Shown here one piece after another: positions 1 through 6,652 of a DNA stretch of 9,558 nucleotides. A program made the translations under genes and the position numbers. The DNA is from Lachnospiraceae bacterium (lineage in GTDB: Bacteria; Bacillota; Clostridia; Lachnospirales; Lachnospiraceae). Position 1 is the first letter of the stretch. The number at the start of each line of letters is the position of its first letter. The DNA is taken from positions 1 to 9,558 of the forward strand of contig CAAHDV010000120.1 in NCBI GenBank assembly GCA_900770535.1, given 5' to 3'. The notes under the pieces were generated by a model that made no database searches, was not told where the DNA came from, and saw only the letters and a program-made list of their open reading frames with translations.

Positions 1-890
1 CACTCGGTCTGCTTGGCCGGATCCTCATAGCTGTGTCCGTTTACGGTTACAATGCCGTTGGTGTTCTCATTTACCACAATACCGCGCGGGTTCATGCAGA
101 AGGTGCGCACGTTATCCTCGAACTTCTCGGTGCGGTATACGATCTTGCTCTCGTAAAGCTCGTCGGTCAGATGAGAGAATAATACTGCCGGAAGCTCCAC
201 GCGCACACCCAAGTCCACACGATTGGACTTGGTCGGGATATCCAGTTCCGTACAGATATGCTCCATCCACTTACTTCCGCTTCTTCCTACGGAAACCACG
301 CATTTCTCGCAGTCATAGGAAGTCTCGCCTACCCACACACGGTAGGTTCCGTCCTCCAGGCTCTCGATGTGGGTAACCGGGGACTCAAAATAGAAATCCA
401 CCTGCTCCTTTAACTCATCGTAAAGCTGTCCTAACACCACCAGATTGATGTCGGTTCCCAGATGACGCACAGATGCATCCAGCAGCTTTAAGCGGTTCTG
501 GATGCAGACCTTCTTTAAGCTGGTTCCTGCGGTGGAATACATTTTGGTACCCTCGCCGCCGTGGGCCATGTTGATCTCATCCACGTATTCCATGAGCTCG
601 GTGGCTGCTTTTTTGCCGATATACTCGTACAAGGTGCCGCCGAAATCGTTGGTAATGTTATATTTACCATCAGAGAATGCGCCAGCTCCGCCAAATCCGC
701 TCATGATGGAGCAGGATTTACACTTGATGCAGGCTTTGATCTTGTCACCGTCGATCGGGCAGTGACGCTTCTTTAAGGTATAACCGGAATCAAACACCGC
801 AATCTTTTTGCCGCTGCACTTCTTAGTCAGCTCATAAGCAGAATAAATGCCGCCCGGGCCTGCGCCCACAATGATCACATCATACTTCAT
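1..890 (-). CDS. COG2509-type FAD-dependent dehydrogenase, N-terminal 296 residues (3' end outside window)
   Basis: This open frame starts at the ATG at 890 and has no stop before the window edge, so about 296 residues are visible of a family that usually runs about 460-490. Residues 4-14 form a Rossmann beta strand and a GxGxxG dinucleotide-binding loop (GAGPGG), with an acidic residue, D34, at the end of the second strand. The segment GFGGAGAFSDGK at 65-76 is the hallmark I associate with COG2509 'uncharacterised FAD-dependent dehydrogenases'. Just before it are four cysteines, C44, C54, C57 and C60. The later VGRSGSKW and VDLGVRVE stretches also fit the family. The start is supported by GGAGG at 901-905, 10 nt upstream. 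The biochemical role of the family is not established; a soluble flavin oxidoreductase is the safe call. A terminator separates it from the upstream Nudix gene, and I see no convincing promoter in the short gap at 891-943. Confidence 0.88.
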   Translation of the reverse strand, partial: MKYDVIIVGAGPGGIYSAYELTKKCSGKKIAVFDSGYTLKKRHCPIDGDKIKACIKCKSCSIMSGFGGAGAFSDGKYNITNDFGGTLYEYIGKKAATELMEYVDEINMAHGGEGTKMYSTAGTSLKKVCIQNRLKLLDASVRHLGTDINLVVLGQLYDELKEQVDFYFESPVTHIESLEDGTYRVWVGETSYDCEKCVVSVGRSGSKWMEHICTELDIPTKSNRVDLGVRVELPAVLFSHLTDELYESKIVYRTEKFEDNVRTFCMNPRGIVVNENTNGIVTVNGHSYEDPAKQTE

Positions 891-943
891 ACACTCAATA
901 CCTCCTTTTTCTTTCCTAATCTCCCGGTTTCAATCCCCGGCAG

Positions 944-972
944 AAAAACAGAGAATCCGTTGGATTCCCTGT
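944..972 (-). terminator. Rho-independent terminator after the Nudix gene
   Basis: On the minus strand an 11-bp stem (ACAGGGAATCC paired with GGATTCTCTGT, one G-U pair) closes on a 3-nt loop and is followed at once by five T residues. It begins 33 nt after the Nudix stop codon. The T-tract is on the minus-strand side only, so it should end leftward transcription from the Nudix gene and partly insulate the COG2509 gene. Confidence 0.85.
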
Positions 973-1005
973 TCTTACATTCTGTTTCATTTGCCTTGCA
1001 AAATC

Positions 1006-1458
1006 TTAAAAATACTTCTTGCTGCCCCAGAGGTTCGCTTTTTTCAGATCCCGGTATTCGTTATAAGCCTTCTCCAGAATCTGTTTCTCGTTGGAGAATT
1101 TCAGAAGGTGGTAAGCCTCATAAAACTTGTAATACCCGGAATCCACAAAATGCTCTTCCCGTTGTGGTTTACTGTAATAGCTGTCCGCCATCATCAGATA
1201 CCAGTGTACGTCTTTCTCCACCATATCCTGCGGCGTATTGAAGGAATAAGAGCTTTTTCCAATGTATTTGATAATGGATGCACTCACGCCGGTCTCCTCT
1301 TTGACTTCCCGAAGAGCCGTCTCTTTGTATTCCTCCCCGGCTTCTACAGTTCCCTTTGGAAGGACCCAGCCCTCATACTTGTTCTTGTAATTCTTATAGA
1401 GGACCAGGATCTTGCCGCGAAATATAACCACACCTCCACAGCTCGTTGCTTCTATCAT
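1006..1458 (-). CDS. Nudix hydrolase (MutT/Ap4A hydrolase-like)
   Basis: This 150-residue soluble protein carries a complete Nudix box: G36, E42, R50-E51, V52, E54-E55, G57 and V58 fit the G-x5-E-x7-R-E-U-x-E-E-x-G-U pattern exactly. These residues coordinate the divalent metal that drives hydrolysis of a nucleoside diphosphate linked to another group. The box is preceded by WVLPKG (31-36), a sequence frequent in Ap4A-hydrolase-like and related polyphosphate-cleaving members. That favours a dinucleoside polyphosphate or similar substrate over 8-oxo-dGTP, but the substrate cannot be read from sequence. The frame is open upstream to 1551. I choose the ATG at 1458 because a strong GGAGGA lies 6 nt upstream and because the upstream extension would begin inside the promoter. 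The gene is monocistronic, with its own promoter (1523-1551) and terminator (944-972). Confidence 0.9.
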   Translation of the reverse strand: MIEATSCGGVVIFRGKILVLYKNYKNKYEGWVLPKGTVEAGEEYKETALREVKEETGVSASIIKYIGKSSYSFNTPQDMVEKDVHWYLMMADSYYSKPQREEHFVDSGYYKFYEAYHLLKFSNEKQILEKAYNEYRDLKKANLWGSKKYF

Positions 1459-1464
1459 TGCAAT

Positions 1465-1470
1465 TCCTCC
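1465..1470 (-). promoter_or_regulatory. Ribosome binding site that fixes the Nudix start
   Basis: GGAGGA on the minus strand sits 6 nt before the ATG at 1458. The longer in-frame ATG at 1551 lies upstream of the predicted transcription start, inside the -35 region, so the 1458 start is preferred. Confidence 0.8.
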
Positions 1471-1476
1471 TGTTGC

Positions 1477-1496
1477 GCTGTGCCGGAAAGCACAGC
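1477..1496 (-). other. 5'-UTR hairpin of the Nudix mRNA
   Basis: The minus strand reads GCTGTGC, a 6-nt loop TTTCCG, then GCACAGC: a perfect 7-bp GC-rich stem ending 6 nt before the ribosome binding site. No T-tract follows, so it is not an intrinsic terminator. It may protect the mRNA 5' end or modulate translation; this function is inferred only. Confidence 0.5.
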
Positions 1497-1522
1497 TTTG
1501 GTGTGTCGCATAGACTGGTTTT

Positions 1523-1551
1523 AGTATACCTCGAATTCGGGCAAGTTGCAA
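1523..1551 (-). promoter_or_regulatory. Sigma-A-type promoter for the Nudix gene
   Basis: On the minus strand the -35 is TTGCAA (1546-1551) and the -10 is TATACT (1523-1528), with an ideal 17-bp spacer. The -10 matches 5 of 6 consensus positions and the -35 matches 4 of 6. Transcription would begin near 1516, giving an untranslated leader of about 58 nt that contains the hairpin at 1477-1496. Confidence 0.75.
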
Positions 1552-1573
1552 GTTTCTTATTGTGTTACTTGCA
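1541..1573 (-). repeat. Three copies of a 7-mer (two direct, one inverted) around the Nudix -35 box
   Basis: On the plus strand GCAAGTT occurs twice in tandem (1541-1547 and 1548-1554). An inverted copy lies at 1567-1573, making a 7-bp perfect dyad (TGCAAGT at 1547-1553, ACTTGCA at 1567-1573) with a 13-nt centre. The -35 hexamer lies within it. The layout suits a repressor or activator site, but chance or a weak hairpin after the hydroxylase operon is possible. Confidence 0.4.
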
Positions 1574-1592
1574 GAGTTCTTTCAAAACCCTT

Positions 1593-3881
1593 TTACATTT
1601 CGTGCTTTGCACGGAAAATCTTCTCCGCTGTGATCGGCAGTTCCCGGATCTGGACACCGGTGGCAGCCGCTACCGCCGCCGCAATGGCCGGGGATGGCGT
1701 GTTAATGACAACCTCTCCGATGGATTTGACACCAAACGGGCCGGTGGGCTCGTAGCTGCTCTCAAATTCCACCTGGATATTACCCACATCCACACGGGTC
1801 GGAAGCTTATACTGCATGAAGGAGTTCTCATAAACCTGTCCTTTTTCGGAACGGGTCACATCCTCGAACATGGCCATGCCGATTCCCTGTCCCAGGCCGC
1901 CCTCGGTCTGCACCCGGGCGATGGCCGGGTTGATCGGGGTTCCGCAGTCTACCACTGCCACATAATTGACCAGTTCAAAATCACAGGTTTCCTTATCCAT
2001 CTCAATCTCAGCCATGCCGACCATAAACGGTGGCGGGGATACCGGTGAGGAATGGCTCTCGGTAACCTCAAGGGCCTTTCCGTTGTTCGCCATAGCACGG
2101 TTTCCGATATCTTTTAAGCTGATGGAGGCGGAACCGTCCTTTGCAAATACCTGCTCGCCGTCAAAATCCACCTCTTCCGGCTCTTTTTCCAGATACTCCG
2201 CGCCCTTCTCGGTAATCAGGCGTACCATGGAGTTGGATGCCTTCACAGCCGCCATGCCGGTCAGGTAAGCGGTACTGGACGCGTAGGAGCCGGAGTCATA
2301 CGGGGAAACATCGGTGTCTACACCGTGGGACACAATGTTTTCCAGATCACAGCCCAGCACATCTGCCGCAATCTGGGCCAGCGTGGTGTCGCAGCCGGTA
2401 CCCATGTCGGATGCGCCGATCATCATGGTATAGAAGCCGTCATCATTTAACTTTAAAGTGATGGATCCCACATCCAGATTAGAAATGGAAGATCCCTGCA
2501 TACACATAGCTACACCAACAGAACGGACCTTGCCGTTGCCCATATCACGGCATGGATATTTCTCATCCCAGTGCATCATCTCTTTTGCTCTTGCCATGCA
2601 GCGGTCCAGGGCACAGCTGTTGGCGGTTTCGCCGTAGTAAGCAGGCATGAAGTCACCCTCATGTACCATGTTCCTTTCACGCAGCACGGTCGGATCCATC
2701 TGTAACTCCCGTGCAAGCTCGTTGACCGCGGACTCCAGCGCAAACACGCCCTGGGTTGCGCCATAACCACGGTATGCGCCTGCTGACATGGTATTGGTAT
2801 AAACAACGTCATAACAGAACCGGTAAGCCTTCGGCGTGGAATAGATCGGGATGGATTTGTGCCCGGACAGGCCGACAGTGGTCGGTCCATGCTCACCAAA
2901 TGCTCCGGTATTGGATAAGGTATACAGGTCGATGGCCTGGAAAATTCCGTTCTCATCCGCACCCAGGCGCACATGCACTTCCATTTCATGACGCGGAGAA
3001 GAAGCAATCTGGGACTCATAACGGGTGTAAATGAGCTTGGCCGGTTTTCCGGTCTTCCAGGTAACCAGTGCCGGATAAATTTCGGTTACCACAGTCTGTT
3101 TTGCGCCAAAGCCGCCGCCGATTCTCGGCTTGATCACGCGGACTTTGGACTTCGGAATGTCCAGTGCGTGAGCCACAATACGGCGCACATGGAACGGAAC
3201 CTGGGTAGAAGAAGTGACATTTAAACGTCCATAAGCGTCCATGGTGGTAAAGGTACGGAAGGTCTCCATCATGGCCTGCTGGTTCGCCTTTACATGGTAG
3301 GTGCGGTCAATGACATGGGCGCAGTTTGCCAGGATAGCATCCACATCACCATTTCCGTCCTCCGCGGATGCGCAGAGGTTTCGCTTGTTATCTGCTCCTA
3401 CCGGGCACAGGCTCTTCCAGTTGTCCTCCGGATGTACCAGGATCGGGTTATCCTTCGCGGTGTGGAAATCCAGGACCGGTTCCAGCACCTGATATGTTAC
3501 TTTGATGAGGCGCAAAGCCTTATCAACGGCCTCTTCTGTCTCACCTGCCACGATAGCTACCGCGTCACCCACAAAGCGGACTCTCTGGTCCAGCAGCAGG
3601 CGGTCATAAGGGCTCGGCTCCGGGTAGGTCTGGCCTGCCATGGTGAAACGCTTCTGGGAACAGTCTTTATAGGTCAGGATTGTCTCGATTCCCTCTACCT
3701 TTAAGGCTCTGGAAAGATCAATCTCCTCAATCAGCGCATGGGCGTGGGGGCTGCGCAGAAGCTTCACGACGAGACAGTCCTTCGGTGCGATATCATCGGT
3801 GTAAAGCGGCTTTCCGGAAAGGAGTGCCTTTGCGTCTTTCTTGATCACAGACGCGCCTACATATTTTCTCTTCGGTTCCAT
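1593..3881 (-). CDS. xdhA: Molybdenum hydroxylase, molybdopterin-binding subunit (xanthine dehydrogenase family, XdhA-like)
   Basis: This 762-residue protein has the length and fold order of E. coli XdhA-type large subunits: an aldehyde oxidase/XDH a/b hammerhead domain (about 18-130), then two molybdopterin-binding domains (about 150-390 and 410-700). Visible cofactor-loop motifs are the STQ at 225-227, GGGFGAK at 255-261, AYRGYG at 369-374, the SDMGTG loop at 491-496, EGGLGQG at 660-666, and GVKSIGE at 717-723. E723 of the last aligns with the catalytic base glutamate of XDH. The enzyme would hydroxylate a heterocycle or aldehyde with water-derived oxygen and pass electrons to the 2Fe-2S subunit. 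It starts at 3881, 3 nt after the preceding stop, with GGAGG 8 nt upstream inside that gene. Residue 262 is Gln where mammalian XDH has a substrate-binding Glu, so xanthine is not assured. Whether it carries a selenium ligand, as some purine-degrading clostridial enzymes do, cannot be seen. The symbol follows E. coli naming. Confidence 0.92.
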   Translation of the reverse strand: MEPKRKYVGASVIKKDAKALLSGKPLYTDDIAPKDCLVVKLLRSPHAHALIEEIDLSRALKVEGIETILTYKDCSQKRFTMAGQTYPEPSPYDRLLLDQRVRFVGDAVAIVAGETEEAVDKALRLIKVTYQVLEPVLDFHTAKDNPILVHPEDNWKSLCPVGADNKRNLCASAEDGNGDVDAILANCAHVIDRTYHVKANQQAMMETFRTFTTMDAYGRLNVTSSTQVPFHVRRIVAHALDIPKSKVRVIKPRIGGGFGAKQTVVTEIYPALVTWKTGKPAKLIYTRYESQIASSPRHEMEVHVRLGADENGIFQAIDLYTLSNTGAFGEHGPTTVGLSGHKSIPIYSTPKAYRFCYDVVYTNTMSAGAYRGYGATQGVFALESAVNELARELQMDPTVLRERNMVHEGDFMPAYYGETANSCALDRCMARAKEMMHWDEKYPCRDMGNGKVRSVGVAMCMQGSSISNLDVGSITLKLNDDGFYTMMIGASDMGTGCDTTLAQIAADVLGCDLENIVSHGVDTDVSPYDSGSYASSTAYLTGMAAVKASNSMVRLITEKGAEYLEKEPEEVDFDGEQVFAKDGSASISLKDIGNRAMANNGKALEVTESHSSPVSPPPFMVGMAEIEMDKETCDFELVNYVAVVDCGTPINPAIARVQTEGGLGQGIGMAMFEDVTRSEKGQVYENSFMQYKLPTRVDVGNIQVEFESSYEPTGPFGVKSIGEVVINTPSPAIAAAVAAATGVQIRELPITAEKIFRAKHEM

Positions 3882-3884
3882 GGA

Positions 3885-4343
3885 TTACGCCTCCTTCTTC
3901 CGGTTTAAATAGTTTTCCAGGGCACGGATCTGTCCGGCATAACCGGTACAGCGGCATAAATTTCCAGCCAGATACTCCCGCACCTCTTCCATGGTCGGGT
4001 TTACCAGCTCCCGCTCCATAGCCAGCACATTCATAATGAGTCCCGGACTGCAGAAACCGCACTGATCCGCGCCTTCCTTTGCCAGGAAATCCGCAAATTC
4101 CTCGGACTCTTTCTGGAGTCCCTCCAGAGTCGTGATCTCATGCCCGTCAGCTCTGGCTGCCAGCACTGAACAGGAAAGCACCGGCTTTCCATCCAGCCAT
4201 ACAGTACAAAGGCCGCAGTTGGAGGTCTCGCATCCGCGCTTGACGCTATAGCAGCCTTTTTCGCGGACAAAATCTAACAGAAGGGTATCTGCTTTGATCT
4301 CCCCTTCCACTTTTTTTCCATTTAAAGTCAGTCTGATTTTCAT
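3885..4343 (-). CDS. xdhC: Molybdenum hydroxylase, [2Fe-2S] subunit (XdhC-like)
   Basis: This 152-residue ferredoxin-like subunit has all eight cluster ligands expected of the family. The N-terminal plant-type ferredoxin domain has C38, C43, C46 and C58 for the distal cluster. The C-terminal four-helix domain has C95, C98, C130 and C132 (the CGFC and CRC motifs) for the cluster nearest molybdopterin. It relays electrons between the molybdenum subunit and the FAD subunit. Its length matches the usual 150-165 residues. The start at 4343 lies 2 nt after the FAD-subunit stop, with GGAGG at 4351-4355 inside the last codons of that gene, so translation is probably coupled. The symbol follows E. coli naming (xdhC = FeS subunit), not the unrelated XdhC maturation factor of other bacteria. 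Confidence 0.95.
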   Translation of the reverse strand: MKIRLTLNGKKVEGEIKADTLLLDFVREKGCYSVKRGCETSNCGLCTVWLDGKPVLSCSVLAARADGHEITTLEGLQKESEEFADFLAKEGADQCGFCSPGLIMNVLAMERELVNPTMEEVREYLAGNLCRCTGYAGQIRALENYLNRKKEA

Positions 4344-4345
4344 GC

Positions 4346-5122
4346 TTACGCCTCCTCCCCGCTTAACTGTTCCATGAGTCTTCTCACATAGATTTCTGCC
4401 AGAGATTTACGGTAATCCGCGCTGCCCCGCAAATTGCTGCCGAAGGAAAACAGGCTGACTGCTTCCTTCGCCTGATCAGAAATCTCGCACCCGGTCTGAA
4501 CCGGACGGCTTACCAAAGCTGCTTTGGAAGGTCTTGCTCCGACGGAAATGTACCACATATCCTCTTTTTTTGCTGCCGCAACTGCAATCAGTGGGAAATC
4601 CGTCTTAGAACGGCGCTGGCTGACATAAGCTGCCTTCCTGCCGTCCTTTTTGATGATGATGCGCACCAGGATATCTCGGCTGTATTTCATCTGCGCAAAT
4701 TCTTCCAGAGAAACGGTTCCGCCTTTATAAAGCTCTACATAGGTGTCAAGAACCATCATGCAGGTAAGAATGTCGGAAAAACCAAAACGTCCAAAAATGC
4801 TGCCGCCCACAGTTGCTCCATTGCGGAACTGGGTTCCGACGATCCAGCGAGTGCACTCGCGAAATACGCCGTCAAAGTAACGGTTTAAGCCCTCATGCAG
4901 CTCTAACTGTCGCAGGCTGCACATACAGCCAATCCGGAATTCCTCTTCATTTTCTTCAATTTGGTCAAGTCCAAGACCACTTAAATCGATCACGGCATTC
5001 CGGTTTCCGTTTCCCATCTTAAGCCACATCATACCGCCGATCAGCACATTATTTCGTTTCTGGTTCAGCTCATATGCCTGTTCCAGGCTTTCCGCCTTCA
5101 CATACTCCTTTGCATGAAACAT
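4346..5122 (-). CDS. xdhB: Molybdenum hydroxylase, FAD-binding subunit (XdhB-like)
   Basis: This 258-residue protein belongs to the FAD-binding PCMH/CO dehydrogenase medium-subunit family and is slightly shorter than the typical 270-290. The first FAD-contact loop is at 28-37 (IGG, then KMGN nearby). The second is at 96-107 (GTQFRNGATVGG), matching the family pattern QxRNxATxGGN/S, followed by SDIL at 116-119. The C-terminal CO_deh_flav_C domain ends in a GSADYR segment (233-238) typical of the fold. It takes electrons from the 2Fe-2S clusters and passes them to NAD+ or another acceptor. It is the first gene of the operon; the start at 5122 has GGAGG 6 nt upstream (5129-5133). Its C-terminal Glu-Ala-stop codons contain the ribosome binding site for the next gene. 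Confidence 0.93.
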   Translation of the reverse strand: MFHAKEYVKAESLEQAYELNQKRNNVLIGGMMWLKMGNGNRNAVIDLSGLGLDQIEENEEEFRIGCMCSLRQLELHEGLNRYFDGVFRECTRWIVGTQFRNGATVGGSIFGRFGFSDILTCMMVLDTYVELYKGGTVSLEEFAQMKYSRDILVRIIIKKDGRKAAYVSQRRSKTDFPLIAVAAAKKEDMWYISVGARPSKAALVSRPVQTGCEISDQAKEAVSLFSFGSNLRGSADYRKSLAEIYVRRLMEQLSGEEA

Positions 5123-5154
5123 GCGTTTCCTCCTTTGTCACTCCTAAAATTTTT

Positions 5155-5183
5155 TGTATAACACGATATATCTCTATTTTCAT
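5155..5183 (-). promoter_or_regulatory. Candidate promoter of the molybdenum hydroxylase operon
   Basis: On the minus strand the -35-like ATGAAA (5178-5183) and -10-like TATACA (5155-5160) are 17 bp apart, each matching 4 of 6 sigma-A consensus positions. A TG dinucleotide one base before the -10 gives an extended -10. Transcription would begin near 5148, leaving a leader of about 26 nt before the FAD-subunit ATG. Read-through from the upstream PBP gene is the alternative, since I see no strong terminator between them. Confidence 0.45.
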
Positions 5184-5195
5184 CTAGAAAAATAG
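5174..5195. repeat. Palindrome spanning the PBP stop and the hydroxylase -35 region
   Basis: CTATTTT and AAAATAG form perfect 7-bp arms around an 8-bp centre. The dyad covers the PBP stop codon (5180-5182) and the candidate -35 box. It is AT-rich and lacks a following T-tract on the minus strand, so a transcription-factor site is at least as likely as a terminator. Confidence 0.45.
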
Positions 5196-6652
5196 GTATC
5201 AAAAATACTTCTTGCGATCGGCGCCGCCACATGGCCGCCCGATCCGGCCTCCTCCACCAGCACGGTGACAACCAGCTTCGGATTCTCCGCCGGGGCAAAC
5301 CCGGTAAACCACGCGTGGGTTTCTTTGCCGGTCTCAAATTCCGCAGACCCGGTTTTTCCGGCTACGGAATAGGCATCGGTGCGGACCCCGGAACCGGTTC
5401 CATCCGTCACAACACTCCGCATGAACATAGAAAGCGTGGAAGCCTCCTGGAAAGTCATCAGGTTTCCGTAAGCGGAAGGCAGGAATTTCTTTACTTCTTC
5501 ACCCGCTGCGGATTCCACGTGGTCAATCAGATATGGTTTCATCAGCGTGCCGCCATTAGCAATGGCCGCTGTGATCATGGCATTGTGCAACGGCGTCATC
5601 TGGGTGTTGCCCTGACCAATAGCAGTCTGCAGCCGCTCCCAGTCCGACGCGCCAGGCCCCATGGCATAAGAGCTCTTGCTGTAAGCCAGCGAAATGGGAA
5701 GATCCCGGTTAAACAACAGCTCATCACTGGTCTGCTTCATATGTTCCAGATCCATAGTGAGTCCCAGGCTCGCAAAGGCACCGTTGCAGGAATTGGCAAA
5801 GGCCTGCAAAAGTGATTGGTGTCCGTGGGCCGTTCCATGGTAGCAGGAGATCTTGTAGTCTCCATACGCAAAGGAACCGTTACAATCAAAGGTAAAGCCT
5901 TCCCAGGTATCGGGATGCTCACGGATATATTCAAGCAGCGTGACGATCTTAAAGGTTGAGCCCGGCGGGTAAACCCCCTGGGTCGCACGATTTAACAGCT
6001 GTGCCTCCGTGTTGTCGCCGGAGATCAGGCTCTCCCACTGGCTGCTTAGCTGGTTTGGGTCAAAGCCCGGCTTGGAAACCATGGCAAGAATTTTGCCGGT
6101 ATCCGGCTCCATCACCACCACGGCGCCCTTGCGGTCGCCCAGTGCGTCGGAAGCCGCCTGCTGCAGGCCAACGTCCAGCGTGGTCACCACCTGGTCACCC
6201 AGATTTTTGACATCGGATAACTCATTCACCGCCTGTTCCACCAGGTTCATATGAGAGCTTAACAGGTAAAAGTTTGCCAGGGATTCCAGGCCGGTCTTAC
6301 CCTGATCCGAATAGCCCACCACATGGGCAAACAGGCTCCCATACGGATATTCCCGCATCTCGGTCCCATCCTCCGCCACATTGGTCTTTGCCAGCACGGT
6401 GCCGTCATTGCTTAAGATCTCACCGCGGATGATGCGGTCGGAGAAGCTGTCCAGGCGCGCGTTGTAGGAATTGTTGATGACCGTCTCACTCTGCACCTGC
6501 AGAAAATAGCCGAAATATCCCATCAGGCAGACGAACAGTCCCACCATCACATAGGTGATGCAGAGGATACTTCTGTCTGCTTTCTGTTCTGCTGATTTCT
6601 TTCCGGCTGCCCGCTTTTCTGTTGTCTTCTTATCAGTCGAATTCTTCTTCAT
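5180..6652 (-). CDS. Class B penicillin-binding protein, peptidoglycan D,D-transpeptidase (PbpA/FtsI-like)
   Basis: This 490-residue protein begins with a Lys-rich cytoplasmic tail (1-26) and one membrane anchor (about 28-52). A short dimerisation/pedestal region follows, including the RGEILSNDG segment. The C-terminal penicillin-binding transpeptidase domain spans about 170-490. All three active-site motifs are present: STFK (232-235, acylated serine S232), SCN (288-290) and KTG (433-435). It should cross-link stem peptides outside the membrane and is a beta-lactam target. Its length resembles the compact PbpA type of Gram-positives that pairs with a RodA/FtsW gene. The frame also allows starts at 6667 and 6664. 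I prefer 6652 because AGGAGG lies just before it. The start overlaps the end of the SEDS gene by 20 nt, which suggests coupled expression with its likely partner. Confidence 0.93.
   Translation of the reverse strand: MKKNSTDKKTTEKRAAGKKSAEQKADRSILCITYVMVGLFVCLMGYFGYFLQVQSETVINNSYNARLDSFSDRIIRGEILSNDGTVLAKTNVAEDGTEMREYPYGSLFAHVVGYSDQGKTGLESLANFYLLSSHMNLVEQAVNELSDVKNLGDQVVTTLDVGLQQAASDALGDRKGAVVVMEPDTGKILAMVSKPGFDPNQLSSQWESLISGDNTEAQLLNRATQGVYPPGSTFKIVTLLEYIREHPDTWEGFTFDCNGSFAYGDYKISCYHGTAHGHQSLLQAFANSCNGAFASLGLTMDLEHMKQTSDELLFNRDLPISLAYSKSSYAMGPGASDWERLQTAIGQGNTQMTPLHNAMITAAIANGGTLMKPYLIDHVESAAGEEVKKFLPSAYGNLMTFQEASTLSMFMRSVVTDGTGSGVRTDAYSVAGKTGSAEFETGKETHAWFTGFAPAENPKLVVTVLVEEAGSGGHVAAPIARSIFDTYFSR

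Noticed and set aside
891..943. A promoter directly upstream of the COG2509 gene
   Set aside because: TTGAAA at 928-933 resembles a -35, but no -10 lies at a suitable distance (the sequence there is purine-rich).
847..1524. A 225-residue plus-strand open frame opposite the Nudix gene
   Set aside because: It is antisense to a protein with a perfect Nudix box, has no good ribosome binding site, and shows no family motif.
1459..1551. An N-terminal extension of the Nudix protein from the ATG at 1551
   Set aside because: The extension would start within the -35 box of a strong promoter and has no ribosome binding site, while the 1458 start has both in place.
1446..2048. A 200-residue plus-strand frame running from the Nudix start region into the end of the molybdenum subunit gene
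   Set aside because: It crosses the Nudix promoter and two real minus-strand genes, and no domain is recognisable.
2576..3019. A 147-residue minus-strand frame within the molybdenum subunit gene
   Set aside because: It is a shifted reading of the same strand as the intact XdhA-like frame; its Arg/Ser/Pro-rich composition is typical of an out-of-frame shadow.
5123..5179. An intrinsic terminator between the PBP and hydroxylase operons
   Set aside because: The only dyad is AT-rich with an 8-nt centre and no following T-run on the minus strand, so it does not meet the usual criteria.
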